From assembly GCA_001642005.1 (NCBI GenBank), contig LWCA01000444.1, positions 1-27,210 of the forward strand: a stretch of DNA of 27,210 nucleotides. Direction: 5' to 3'. Under the pieces are notes generated by a model. That model had not been told where the DNA came from. It made no database searches and saw only the letters and a list, made by a program, of their open reading frames with translations. Within the stretch, counting starts at the first letter, position 1; every line of letters starts with the position of its first letter. The DNA comes from Intoshia linei (taxonomy: Eukaryota; Orthonectida; Rhopaluridae). Positions 1 through 10,649 of the stretch are shown one piece after another. Position numbers and translations under genes: made by a program.

Positions 1-447
1 AGATAATAAAATTTAATTTAAAGTTAATTAATTGTAGTGATATTAAGTTTATATGTTTTGTTTCTATGGTACTATGTTGAGCACGAGTAACGTTTTGATC
101 TCAGAGTCGCCACTGGTATTAATTAAATTGGATATTTGTTTCCATTTAAAAAAAATAAATGAGAATCTTCGTTTACAGTGTCAACTTATATTCTCGTTTT
201 AGAATATTAGTTATAGAATACAAACTGAACTCATATGGTAAAAATGCTTTTGTAAAATAAAAATAAGTTTATACTATAAGTAAAAAACAAGGTTAACACA
301 TACAGTTTTTTCCATTCAAATGAAAAAGTTAAAAAAATTGACATTTAATTTTTTTACTTTGGATCGAAACGGATAGTTAGTATGTGTAATATAATGTGTA
401 TGTATAATGTACTACCTGTGTAGCATTACTAATTTTAATAAATGTAG
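1..447. other. Non-coding flank upstream of the LIM exons
   Basis: AT-rich sequence without a convincing exon. The LIM exon at 448 opens straight after a TAG acceptor, so at least one upstream exon must lie further left. I searched for further Cys-x2-Cys / His-x2-Cys LIM modules and found none. It is probably part of a long intron. Confidence 0.4.
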
Positions 448-858
448 ACGATTAAAAACGATGGCTTGGAATACAATGAAAAAAATTACCATTCTTCTTG
501 TCTGATTTGTCATAAATGTAACGACAAGTTGTACGGAGAAAAATTTACAAAACACGAAGAAAATTTATACTGTAAGCATTGCTACTTGAAAAACTATGCT
601 AAAGAATGCATTCGATGTTCTGAACCCATAAATGGTATCTCAAATTGATAAAACTATAGAGCTGACATTTAGACATGGAAGGAGAAAAATATGTTTCCTT
701 CGAAGATAAACAATGGCATACTAAATGTTTTCATTGCGACAAATGTGATGATTCGTTAGTTAATGAGGTTTATATTCTTTTAATTTATTTAATTATCATT
801 TATTTAGCCCTTCGCTATGGCTGATGGAAAATTAAAATGCAAAAAATGTGCTAAATAA
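448..858 (+). CDS. Four-and-a-half-LIM (FHL)-like protein, 3' end, partial
   Basis: Three exons: 448-634, 673-767 and 808-858, separated by GT-AG introns of 38 and 40 nt. The joined product is the end of a LIM protein. It has the second zinc finger of one LIM domain (HSSCLICHKC then YCKHCY), the FHL-like linker LKNYAKECIRCSEPI, and then a full final LIM domain with WHTKCFHCDKC and a closing CKKCAK before TAA. The YAKxCxxC spacing is typical of FHL/limpet proteins, which act as scaffolds in muscle and in the nucleus. Without splicing the first exon would run into a TGA at 646; the GT at 635 avoids this and restores the domain. The 5' part is missing because the reading frame stops immediately upstream of the AG at 446-447. 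Other multi-LIM families cannot be fully excluded. Confidence 0.82.
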
Positions 859-1901
859 TGCAAAAATTAATAAATTTTAATTACATATTTACAAAACACG
901 TCTCACCTTTTTATTACATTTTTTACATTTGATTTTTACAATTTTATTTATTTGATGTAGCTTATTATAAAAGAGGAATTATTAGATTAGTGACGTAATT
1001 AAAATAACAATACTTGATATACTATAAAGATTAAAAAATAACTCCAATGTTAGTTAACGGTTTAAAAATAAAATTGCGATTTTGCCAATTTGATAGTAAA
1101 AGGTGTAGTTGGAAACCCCCATGTTTTTTGGGTCAAAAAAATATTGAAATGATCGATGGTGGTGGTTTTCGTGGGTTGAATGAGTTGACGAAAAAAGTTG
1201 CGTATCTTAAGCCAAATCCAGACATGTTTGATTTGTTGAAGGTGTTACAACATTGGATTTGAATAAAGTGATTTGGCAGGTTGAGTTGAGGGAGAAAACA
1301 TTTAACAACGTTTGATACAAATGCCACAGCATTGGAAATTTAAGCTGATGTAAATTGGTTTAAGTAATGGGTCAGTGATTTCATTATTTGTTGAAACGAA
1401 ATGTTTCATGGATTATACCGGACCATTTTATTATGTTGTACATCACAAAATTGATTCAATTGGCCTCGCTCGTCGACTTGGGATAAAACAATGTATTGTT
1501 TATATTTGTTTGAAGCAAAAAAACTAATTTCAAAACCAAAAGGTGGAAATAGGTTAATCCTAGTAAAGATTACTTCTCACATCAAAAAAAACTGGTATAA
1601 CCATTCAGAGGTCTAATCACATTATAATAACGTTTTGCAGTCGCACATAGTCCAGAATTGAGCCATGTACAGGGGTGTTTTAATGTGATAAAATCATACA
1701 TTAAGCAGAACTCATAAATTTGAATCCTTCAGGTGATGTCGAAGCAGCTGCGATTAAAGAAAAAACTCTAGGGAAGATGAATTGGTAAATTTAGTAGAAC
1801 CATCAATAATTCGACATTATTACTTCGGTTTAACAGTTGTCTTTTTTTGTCTATATTCCTATTTTGCCAATTTGATGATAACATGGTGTAGATTTAGACA
1901 C
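859..1901. other. Gene-poor region of uncertain origin
   Basis: About 1.0 kb without a supported host gene. From about 1040 the composition becomes less AT-rich and contains short open frames on both strands (for example 1047-1262 + and 1133-1327 -), none of which I recognise. Since a reverse-transcriptase scrap in minus orientation starts at 1902, this stretch may be more of the same decayed element, but no further retroelement motif can be read in it. Confidence 0.35.
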
Positions 1902-2030
1902 TTAAATAACACACAACCTCAACATTTCATCCAATTGTTCCCTAAACTTATTCCTCAAATTCCCTGGAGTACGATACGCTGGCCCACGCACCGGATTAAC
2001 ATTATCACACAAGTTAATCTCATGTTTTAA
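1902..2030 (-). mobile_element. Ty3/gypsy-like reverse transcriptase remnant
   Basis: Minus-strand reading from 2030 gives 42 residues and then a TAA at 1904-1902. The peptide reads KHEINLCDNVNPVRGPAYRT and continues NKFREQLDEMLRLCVI. This is the start of the LTR-retrotransposon RT domain: the His-x-Ile-x-Thr/Leu strand, Pro-Val-x-x-x-x-Tyr-Arg, and the EQLxEMLxxGVI helix. After the stop a Ser-Lys-Ser-Thr-Pro segment matches the usual following S-x-SP. No YxDD box, integrase or LTR is readable, so this is a short dead fragment. Confidence 0.7.
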
Positions 2031-2620
2031 TAACTTACTTATACCTGTTTTTCACAAAAACATCACCAACTAGTTCACCATCTGACAAAATTTATTAGAC
2101 ACACAGCTAATTTTTCACTTACCTTGCCAATTTTTGTGCTCCCACACTACTTACTTCTCAATCTCATTTTCTAACTCCTTCACTGTATTTGGATTATTTA
2201 TAATATTCTCTACATTATTTTTATAAACACCAATTCACTAATTTATTTTATTTCACCTGATTCCCCATTATTTTTTACTATACTTGCAAGAACACCAATT
2301 AATATGGAACTAACACACGATACGAATCATGTTGATTTATTTCCAAAGTAAACAAAATACAAATTTACACTAATTCCATCAAAACTTCACTCAATGTCAA
2401 AATTTTATGAATACCAATCACATAATAACATTGAAAAAACTACCTTATTGTTAATTAATTAGTTATTATTACCTTTGATTCTTTAAACTATTTTCTGTAT
2501 TTCAAAAAGTCACGGTCAATTTTATCTTGAATATTTAGATTTTCATTTTTAATCCAAACATATACATGTACATACATATGTATATACATGTATTTTGAAA
2601 ATACATTAAATCCTATTTAA
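2031..2620. other. Intergenic, possible further retroelement debris
   Basis: About 590 nt, relatively C-rich on the plus strand up to 2350, as expected if minus-strand coding sequence has decayed here. Minus-strand peptides just upstream of the RT scrap (for example a DGELVGDVF segment) could be the preceding polyprotein. Nothing else is recognisable apart from the palindromic stretch listed separately. Confidence 0.3.
2559..2593. repeat. Near-palindromic tract rich in ATAC/ATGT
   Basis: A run of alternating catata/tacatgt/catatg units is nearly self-complementary around the central catatg. It could extrude a hairpin. It lies a few bases before a copy of dispersed repeat A and has no gene association. 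Confidence 0.5.
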
Positions 2621-3165
2621 CCAGGAATACGTAGATTTCTGAGGTTAAAATTTTGTATTTAGATCACCTGTAATTAGCTGTATCAAAATAATCTTTTTGC
2701 AAATACGAGGACTATTAGAATACAGTTTGTTTATCAAACAAAAAAAATTAATTATTTTTTGTGTGCTTTTTTAACAGTGAAAGCGTAACTTTGTAATATT
2801 GAAAATTTTTGGATGTGTTAATCGGATATAACTGTATGAGCTGTAAATTTTTTTTATTTATAGGACCTATTTCATTTAAAAAAGGGTAAATTGAGTGTCC
2901 ACCATAAATATGTAAGTTTCTGAAGCTGCGATTTATGAAAATGCTAATGACTTTAAAGCGCGTGTCAGAATGTATGTTTTTTAAATTTTAGGGCTGATAT
3001 TATTTTAAAAAAAAAAGAAGGGGGAATTGGGTATTTGACCCTGAAGATTTAAATTTCTGAGAATGTACTTTGCGATACTGCATCAATCTTGAAAAACTGT
3101 ATAAGAAATTCTGTTTTTTTAAATAGTACGGCTGTTAATTTTTTAAATAAACAGCATCACAGATA
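2621..3165 (+). repeat. Dispersed repeat A, copy 1
   Basis: About 545 nt. It shares many blocks with the copy at 17889: the gtagattyctgrgg opening followed by aattttgtattta, the aataatcttttt block, the ttaaycggatayaactgta block, and aaagggtaaattgag/ggtaatttgtgg followed by a tgaagat block. No open frame and no terminal inverted repeat are evident, so class is unknown. Copies also occur at about 8255, 17519 (inverted), 17889 and 25355. Confidence 0.7.
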
Positions 3166-3807
3166 TTCAATTTCATACATACAATGTAGAAATGTATAAG
3201 TAAACGATTATATTCATATCTATAATAGAGGTGATCAAAATCGTTTTAATATTCAATAACTCTTCTAACTGTAAAGATTCAAATTGGATGCCAAAGTTTG
3301 CATTTCTTGTTGATACTACATCTTACTTAAACAATTTCAACGTCTAAGTTTAAATTAATTAATTAAAGAATCAAATGATCTGTGCAATTCATAGTGTCGT
3401 GATAGCGTTTGAACGATTACAACTTTTGAATAAGAAACATTTTTTTAATCACTTCCCAAATTTTCAACTTATTGATTTAAAATACAATGAAATAGTTCAG
3501 ATATAGATATAGATAGATTTATTGTTGAAAAATGAATATTCACACCGTTTTAATTATTTTCCCAACTTTTTGGCATTGATGTTAATTCCGTTCCATAATT
3601 TATCAAATTGTATATAATTATATAATTTTTCAATTCCAAAGTTTGGACTCCAAACATTAACGATCGAGAAAATTCTGTAAACTTGTAGGCAATGGAATTA
3701 AACAGCCCTTTGTAGAGTTAAATACTGTTTACAAGTACAACAAATAACACAAGATTTGTATCTATAAATTGATAATTAAGATAAATAATACAATTGGTTT
3801 AAATATT
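3166..3807. other. Intergenic, downstream of GNB1L
   Basis: About 640 nt of AT-rich sequence with a small agata-type simple repeat around 3496-3518. No exon, RNA gene or transposon motif was seen. The right end is the 3' flank of the minus-strand GNB1L gene. Confidence 0.4.
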
Positions 3808-4894
3808 TTAATATAAGGGCCAACAGCTTATGCTTCCATCATTGGAAGCTAAATAAATATTGGATGAATTGTCAAAAATAATCGAATTGACATTTTGCTT
3901 GTGGTAATTTAAGCAAGTCAATATAGATATGGAATCCTTTTCGAAAATAGTTACAGACCCATCAACTGTTGCGACTGCAGCAAGGTCCCCACAAAACTCT
4001 ATAGTTTGAATAAATTCCTTTTCAATAATAATGGGAGGTAAAATTTGAGATTTATATAAATTTGACTCTGAAATCAATAATCTAAATATCTTGTTTGTTG
4101 TAGACCCTGCCCACACTACATTATCATAAGCAACACTAAATATAGGTTCATTAAATAATTTTATATAATCGATTGTATCGTTCAAAACTGATACTGAGCC
4201 ATCCTCATTACCAATGATGAAATTAGGCCCTTCACTTATGCACATAATGTGCCCACGAGTCTGATTGAATGTAGAAATATAATTTTTTTGATTTTCACAA
4301 TACAATCCTGGACCATTACTAAATGGAACACAAATCAAAGATTTTCTGATAGCGACTCCACAGAAATTTGAAATGTCATTTTTTTCGCCCAAACTAATTT
4401 CTAAATACTTTAATTATAATGATAATTTACAATGTTAGCACTCTGGGATTTCCACACTTTTTTCACAGTGGAATGTAATAAAATATAAAATTTATCGCAG
4501 ACCATTAAATAGAAATTACTAGGCATTAAAAAACATTGATAAAAAACGTAATTAATTGACTTATAATTAGTAAAAATTGACCGGCATTTGAAAAACGTTG
4601 TTATAACTGATAACATTTCATTATAATATAAATACCTCGATTAGATTTTAAACTTGAATCCAATAAAAAAATGGTTCCGTTCGCATAAACGTAAATATCA
4701 TTCTTTTCGTGAATAGATAAAATAGGATCCTCAAATTGTTTGGTTTGCACGCTCCTACCTTGACGTAAATCCCACACCACAAATTCTCCATCCGTTGATC
4801 CACTATAAAGGGTATTTTTGTCGTGCAAATAAATTGATTTAATGGGTTTTCTATTTGACCTTAAAATATCAGTGAATACCAATCTGTCCTTCAT
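3808..4894 (-). CDS. GNB1L: GNB1L-like WD40 protein (ASTRA-associated factor 1 family)
   Basis: Two exons on the minus strand, 4894-4636 and 4400-3808, joined across a 235-nt GT-AG intron. Phase closes exactly (852 nt, 283 aa). Visible WD40 blade ends are SGSTDGEFVVWDL near the N-terminus, GNEDGSVSVLND in the middle, and ASNDGSISCWPLY at the C-terminus. The SNFCGVAI segment, the GNEDGSV blade, the ATVDGSVTIFEKD blade and the NYHKQNVNSI to terminal Trp-x-Leu-Tyr order are diagnostic of GNB1L and its yeast counterpart Asa1. In other eukaryotes this family works with the TTT/ASTRA machinery that matures PIKK kinases such as ATM and TOR. The family is usually a little longer (about 320 aa), and one early blade is shortened here. 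An ATTAAA overlaps the TAA stop. The gene is divergent from the coiled-coil gene, with 161 nt between start codons. Confidence 0.85.
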
Positions 4895-5055
4895 GTATTT
4901 TGTGCGAAAAATAATAAAATGTCTTATTTAATTTAAAACTAAAATAGTTACATTTAAATTGGATACATATACTTATCAACCATTGACAACTTTAGTAGGA
5001 ATAATATTTTATTATTTATCAAATTATATTTTTTACACAAATTTATGAAATTGAT
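4895..5055. promoter_or_regulatory. Shared intergenic region between two divergent genes
   Basis: Only 161 nt separate the GNB1L start codon (minus) from the coiled-coil gene start codon (plus). Promoters and both 5' UTRs must fit here. It is strongly AT-rich with no clear TATA box or initiator that I would defend. Confidence 0.45.
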
Positions 5056-8000
5056 ATGAAACAGTTTACAGAAATTGATGATTTCATCGTAAGTCATGTT
5101 TATTTTTTGCTAAATATAGTCTAGAAAAGTACTCAGGATAAATGCTACATGTTGATTCTCTGTTGTATAATATTTGTCATTTTGATAGTGTACCTTTTAA
5201 GAAAATATAGAAATGTATTTTGATATAATTATAAATTAAACATAAAATTTAAATCAATGTTTAGTTTAATGCACTGCTTGCTTCTTTTCAAGGTAAAGTA
5301 TTCAGTAACAATTAAATTAACACTACATTTAAGTTAATTTTTTTTAAATTACTCAAATTTAGACACCGTTAACCAAAATTCATACAGAGTTATTAAATAT
5401 AACGAGACAAATTTACTTTTATTGCAAGATTTGAAAAAAGTGTTTTTATTTGTATTCTTTTAAATATAATTTTAGATGAATCAAAAAATTTTACATCAAA
5501 ATGTATATAAATCAAATTTTTATCTATTATTTAAGTTTAGGATAACCAAGAAAAACTAGAAATTAAATTAAAACAAGCAAAAAATGATAACATTTTATTA
5601 AATGATCAAATTTTAAACAAGAATAAAAAATTAGAAATTCAGGATAATAATGTACGTTTTTATTTAATATTTGCATTTTATACATCTTTTAGTTATCCGT
5701 TTACAACTCGACGATAAAAATGGTTTATAATTATATATAAACAATATTGTAAAAGTAACACTGCGTGTTATATACTTGATACACACTGTGTATTACACAG
5801 TTGTTGGAAAATATAGAAATAACAAATTTTAAATGTTATCGCATTGTGAAAGTTTCACAAAAATTGTTATTTTGGATGTTTTTAATGTTTAACCGTTTTT
5901 TGAATACGTATTTTTGACACGCCTGTTCTGGACATCCACATTTTAATTTTACTTGTTGTGGTTTTGAAAAAAAATTTAAATTTGCCTAAAAATACTGGAG
6001 AAAGTAACTGTCAAATTTCAATTTAGTTAGAAAAAAACCAAGAAAAAATTGAACACGAAATGTTGCTTAAAATTCAAGATTTAAATTCAAATGAATTAAA
6101 TTATAAATCTGTAATATTTGAAATTTTTTCATTTAAATGTTAATATAGATGGAACAAGATAATTATCGATTGAAACAAGTGTATTAACACTTTAATAAAT
6201 ATTTTTAATTGTTTTTAAAATTTAAGGAATGAAACTATGGCCACGGAATTATCTGAATTTAAGAAACAAGAAAAACTTTTACAATCTCAGATAGATTTTC
6301 ACCAAACAGAATGGGATATTCTTAACGAAGCTATCCAATACAGTGGTATTTATTATTGACCTTAATTGACCATATCTTAATCCTTAGATAATCTTAAATT
6401 ATGTTGAATCCCAAGATTATATTCCTAATATTTAAAAAAAACTTGCCTTAAAAACCCTATCAAATTTTGGACCAAAAATTATCTTTAAAAATTTTCCCTT
6501 AAAGAAACTACAAAATTTGGTTCAAAAATCAAATAATATCAAAATTAAAAACAATTTTTTCTAAATTGATTTTATAATGAATTTGAATAAAACAAGTAAC
6601 TTTCATAATCATTACACTAGCGTAGTCACAATTTTACCAGTATATTGTGATTTTAACAATAATAAATTTGGTTTAAGTGTTGTGACGAATGAAAATTGTA
6701 TGTTTGGATAATTTGTATCTACTTTAAAGATTGCGAGAAAAATATGTTTCAAAATCAAGTCTAGGATGTGAAACCGACAAACTTCATAAGTAAAATTAGT
6801 TATAATAGATTTTAAATATGTTATGACACCTTGTTTTTTACCTGTGTTTGCGTTTGTCGTATCGCAAATTACCATTGCAATTTGATCATTTAGAATCTAA
6901 ATATTTTAGATTAAATTCCTCCAAAATATTTGCAATTTCGTCATATATTGTACGACCCTTAGTACTATTCAAAGATCGTAAGGCTATAAGTCTTCCGTAA
7001 TTTTCTCCAGAAATGCAAACTGCCAATTTTTCTATTTTACGTCCGTCGTATCATATTATACGTTTTCCGTCAAATTGCAAACAGAATTTTAATTTAAAAG
7101 ACAATAAATCATTTTTTAATGTATCTTTAACAGTTTTTAAAATTTTGTTGGCATTATAAAATATGTGGTACTTATACTTGGTATTTTTGAATCATTAATT
7201 GACAAATTTAGCATTTTACTCACCTTTCGAGAGGAAGTATTTGTAATAATAGATGCTACAGCGGATTATTTTGCTGAAATAGTATCAAATTGATTGAATG
7301 TATAATCTTCATCCATTAAGTCATCCGAATGAGGTTCAATTAATTAATTGAGAAACCGAAAAAATAAAATCTTGATTTTTAATTCTTTTTCTTTTGTTAA
7401 TAATAGAATTATCATCGATAGATGATGAACTGCATTGACCAAAATTTTCTTGGCTATTTAGTTGTGTCTGTAAAAATCTTTCATCTTTATCATTTAATTT
7501 TTTGATTTTATCATGTAAATCCATAATTTGATTAAATGTTGGCTCAGTGTTTTTTAGATTTTTTCTATCGTTCTTATTTCTGTTTATGAATTTTTGATAA
7601 CTGAATGAACTTTCAATTTAACAAGAGATAAATTAATCGGTTTTAAACTAAATTTTAACCATAATGAATGTAATTCGCACGCTACATAATCTGATATTTT
7701 ATTAGTTGAGATAGTATATTGATTTGGTAGATAATGATACCATCCAATAATGATTCTATTTTGCGGTAGGAAAGACAAGTCGGTCAAGCATTTATCAGTT
7801 GTCATTCCATATGATTTACCTCTACATTTATTAAGTCTATTCAAATTAACTTTTTCTCTATTCATTGCAATAGCTTATATATTAAATCCAATTTATTAAG
7901 AAACGTGGAGTATCCAAGATACAATTGGTGTTGTTATATAGATAGTTTAGTTTACTACTTATAATAAGTAGTAAATATAATATAATAATAATAAATCTTA

Positions 8001-9625
8001 TTGAAAAAATGATTAATTTAAAATTAAAATGTACATTACAAATGTATACGTTTTAATAATAATAATTATAAAAATAGTATTTCAAATAACTTTAACTTCA
8101 TATTAATTTATATTTAAATATGCAAGGGTCCCCGCCGGAGCAAATGTTAATATCATGGTCTATAAATTTGTATATACCATCCTTGAGGTAAATGGGAAAC
8201 ATGGGCGAGGTATACTTTTTCTATAAAAAAAAGTTGGACACCCTAATGTATAATAGTTTTGAAATAAAAAAAATGAATACTAAAGTACTTTTTTGACCAC
8301 GAAGGCGTTACTTTGTCAGGTTGAAATTTTTTGGTGCGTGTTAAATAGATATAGATGTATCAATGTAATTTTTTTGAAATTCTAGGACTATTTTCATTTT
8401 TTAATAAAAAAATAATCTGTGGTTTTGACCATGAAAGTATGCGTTTTTGAGGCTGACGTTTAAAACAATATTAATGATTTTATTTTTAAACAAAAGGGAA
8501 AATTGGGTTTTTGACCTTGAAGGATTCAAATTCTTTTACTTTTTTCCAAAAATCAAAAATCCATTGTTTCCAATATTTTTTTGAAAAATCAGTTTTTACC
8601 AAACCTAACAATTAAAAACCTCTTAATCCAACCCCAAAAGAAAAAATCCACTTTTTCTAATTTTTTTTGAAAATTCCGATTTTACTCATAAAAAATAATA
8701 ATCCCTGAAAAAATAAAATTTTAAATACCTACACTACATAGTTTTTTCCTCTATCATTTATTTCGTATGAAGGGGTGATTCCCAAACTGATTTACCATGA
8801 ACCGATCAATTTATGATAATGTTAATAATTTTAAAATCTGTATTCTATTCATATCTATTAAAAATTTTAGATGAAATAGATTTAACCAAATTAGAAACTA
8901 AAGACATTAAAAAAGTCTAATTTACCTGAAAAATTGTTAATTTAAATTTTAGATGGCGACTCACCAAGAATATGCCAATTTAAAAATATTAAAATTAAAA
9001 CATATCAACGAAATTGACACACAAGTTTTACACGATATTCAAAGTTTACATTATAATGTTTCCAATCATTAAATTTACGTTTATTAGTAAAACTCACTGA
9101 TTTTCAAATTGAGAATGACCAATTGAAAAATGAAATTAAAGAGTTGAATTATAGTTTAGAAAATAAAAAGATTGAAACGTTTATAATTTAAAACTATAAA
9201 AGATATTTTTAATTTAGAAATTGTGAATCTTGTCAAAACATGGAACCAAACAATGACAAATTTGAGGAAATATTGTATACATTGTATTGGCAATTTCTTT
9301 GATTATTTTAGATTAGAAATTAAAAATCTATCAATAGACATTTATAATATGATGCAACTTTTTGAAGATGGCGTAATTTTAATATTGACATTTTAAAATA
9401 AAATTTAGGAGCAAATTAATAAAGATAAACTAAAAGATTGCAAGGTTGTTTGATTTTTAAATTTTAATTAAAAATTATTCAATGTAGAAAGAAACTACTC
9501 AGGTCAAGCTCCGATTAAAACGAATAACTGAAGAATCGAGAATATTACGTATGAGGTATTTGCAATAACGGTCAAATGGTTACTATAATTAATTTAGATT
9601 AACTGCAGCAGAAACAAAAAATTAA
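5056..9625 (+). CDS. Coiled-coil protein of unknown family, 13 exons
   Basis: Exons: 5056-5088, 5541-5651, 6027-6110, 6149-6180, 6227-6345, 8871-8914, 8953-9043, 9088-9178, 9218-9274, 9312-9372, 9409-9444, 9488-9555 and 9598-9625. They total 855 nt with frame conserved throughout (284 aa, start ATG, TAA stop). Nine of the twelve introns are 36-46 nt; intron 5 is 2.5 kb and holds a dead transposon. The product is rich in Glu, Lys, Gln, Asn and Leu, with long heptad-like stretches such as DNQEKLEIKLKQAKND, LSEFKKQEKLLQSQIDFHQ and IENDQLKNEIKELNYSLEN, so a rod-like dimer is likely. A single CESCQNM motif has two cysteines. I recognise no family; a centrosomal, spindle or cytoskeletal role is only a guess. 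The 5' end is the weakest part, since the first exon encodes only 11 residues (MKQFTEIDDFI). Confidence 0.72.
6612..7866 (-). mobile_element. Decayed transposon gene with FDGK and CDTT motifs
   Basis: The minus strand of intron 5 of the coiled-coil gene holds a broken gene about 1.25 kb long. It starts near 7866 (MNREKVNLNRLNKCRGKSYG), passes a Lys-rich segment with DLHDKIKKLNDKDERFLQTQ, then the motif LQFDGKRI (around 7060-7090), and ends with VICDTTNANTGKKQG and CRFHILDLILKHIF (around 6750-6875). FDGK followed by (F/C)DTTxxNTGxxxG and CRxHxxE/D is the signature of a family of uncharacterised transposon-linked proteins common in cnidarians, aphids and other invertebrates, probably RNase-H-fold transposases. 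Many stops and frameshifts interrupt it. It is antisense to its host gene. No terminal repeats were identified. Confidence 0.65.
8255..8560 (+). repeat. Dispersed repeat A, copy 2 (intronic)
   Basis: It matches the central and 3' part of repeat A: the ctttttt-gacc block, gaaattttttgg followed by tgtta, tttttttgaaattctagg followed by the ctattttcatt block, gtggttttgacc followed by atgaa, and aaaattgggtttttgacc. It lies in intron 5 of the coiled-coil gene, downstream of the dead transposon gene. Confidence 0.6.
8530..8695 (+). repeat. Dispersed repeat B, copy 1
   Basis: A T/A-run-rich block with the order aaaatccattgtttccaat, tttttgaaaaatcag, tttaccaaacc, cttaatccaacccc and aaaaaatccacttttt. 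The reverse complement of 12160-12300 carries the same succession. Purely AT-rich convergence is possible, but the shared aatccaacccc/aatcaaacccc block argues for homology. Confidence 0.45.
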
Positions 9626-9647
9626 TAAAAGAATATACCAAATAAAT

Positions 9648-10536
9648 TTATTCATATTGAACCATATCGTCAATTACTTGTTTATTTTCCTGGAAATAGT
9701 TTTGATACCAATTAATGTGATCGCGTTTTTCTTGAACTGTAAAATGCTTGTTGTGAGATAAACCATATGCTACAAGTTGAATAAAATCTCGAACTGGACC
9801 TTTTTTTGGAAATTTAGATAAATCGAAAAAAATGTGTTGGTGAAATGGCACATTCTCTTCAAAATCTAATTTATAATTTTTTTTAAACTTTAACATTTTG
9901 CATGCCTTGTTCGTTATCTATGGGGTATTTCCAAGATATTTTTCTGTCTAGTAAATCGATTTGCTCTTCATAATAGTTTTTAAAAATGTATCGGTTGCTT
10001 ATTTGTTTACTTTTATCACTTAATTCTTCGAACAGGGTTTTTTGGTCAGCATTTTGTTTAGAAGCTATGATTTAATTATAATTATTATCAAACGGAATTT
10101 AACCAGAATGTCTAAATAATCCGGTTTTGGGTCCGTCGAACAACCCGAGATTCGAAGGTGCGCTGAATATTTAATAATATTAATGTCATGTTTACCTTTT
10201 TTTGGTTCCAACATCTCGGACGTTCAATGTTTCCATTCTATACAATAAAATTGTTATAAATGTTTGAAAAAAATTACTCGTCTGTATCAGATTTTACAAA
10301 TGCAGACATATCTTGTATTATGTTGATTAGGCTGTTTGCATCATTTTTTGCTTTTTTTATGTCAAATTTACTGGGTTCTGAGTTTATTTGGGATTTTAAT
10401 TTATTCTTTAAATCTTTATTCATTTTACTTTTCCCGTCATCATCCAGTTTCCCAGTAATGTCATCAATCAGGTTAAATAAAATTCTAAAAATTAATTATA
10501 TTATATCAAATCATATTACCTATTTGATTTTGACAT
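9648..10536 (-). CDS. MRPS31: Mitochondrial small-subunit ribosomal protein mS31
   Basis: Six minus-strand exons: 10536-10520, 10484-10278, 10237-10196, 10162-10104, 10064-9906 and 9865-9648. Introns are 33-40 nt, and the total is 702 nt (233 aa) with frame closing at every junction. The C-terminal half identifies mS31, a metazoan mitoribosome protein: ISWKYPIDNEQ, then FHQHIFFDLSKFPKKGPVRD, GLSHNKHFTVQEKRDHINWY and QNYF. The fifth intron has a GC donor (positions 9905-9904) with a normal AG; this choice gives correct spacing between the PIDNE and HQHIF motifs, whereas reading through gives a frameshift. The start is tentative. The ATG chosen opens a 17-nt exon, and no obvious mitochondrial presequence is visible, so an upstream exon may be missing. 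An AATAAA overlaps the stop. The stop lies 22 nt from that of the convergent coiled-coil gene. Confidence 0.87.
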
Positions 10537-10649
10537 ACATCGGTTCAAACTACATGTAGACTTTAATTTATAATATTGGAAATAAACCTAGATAAAATTT
10601 TTACAGAAAGCATTGGATCAATAAAATAAAACTTTATTTAATATTCTAA
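10537..10649. promoter_or_regulatory. Compact divergent promoter region, MRPS31/HSDL2
   Basis: 113 nt lie between the proposed start codons of MRPS31 (minus) and HSDL2 (plus). Both products are organelle proteins in other animals, so joint control is conceivable. No specific element is recognisable. The size depends on the proposed first exons being correct. Confidence 0.4.

Noticed and set aside
1047-1327. Open frames on both strands (71 and 64 codons)
   Set aside because: No family resemblance and mutual overlap; more likely decayed element or chance.
6178-6230. Donor at 6179 for exon 4 of the coiled-coil gene
   Set aside because: It creates an immediate TGA; the GT at 6181 gives an open frame and a better donor.
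9040-9090. Apparent frameshift and stop in the coiled-coil gene
   Set aside because: Explained by a 44-nt intron (9044-9087) that keeps phase.
10260-10559. 99-codon plus-strand frame
   Set aside because: It is antisense to an MRPS31 exon whose minus-strand frame and splice sites are well supported.
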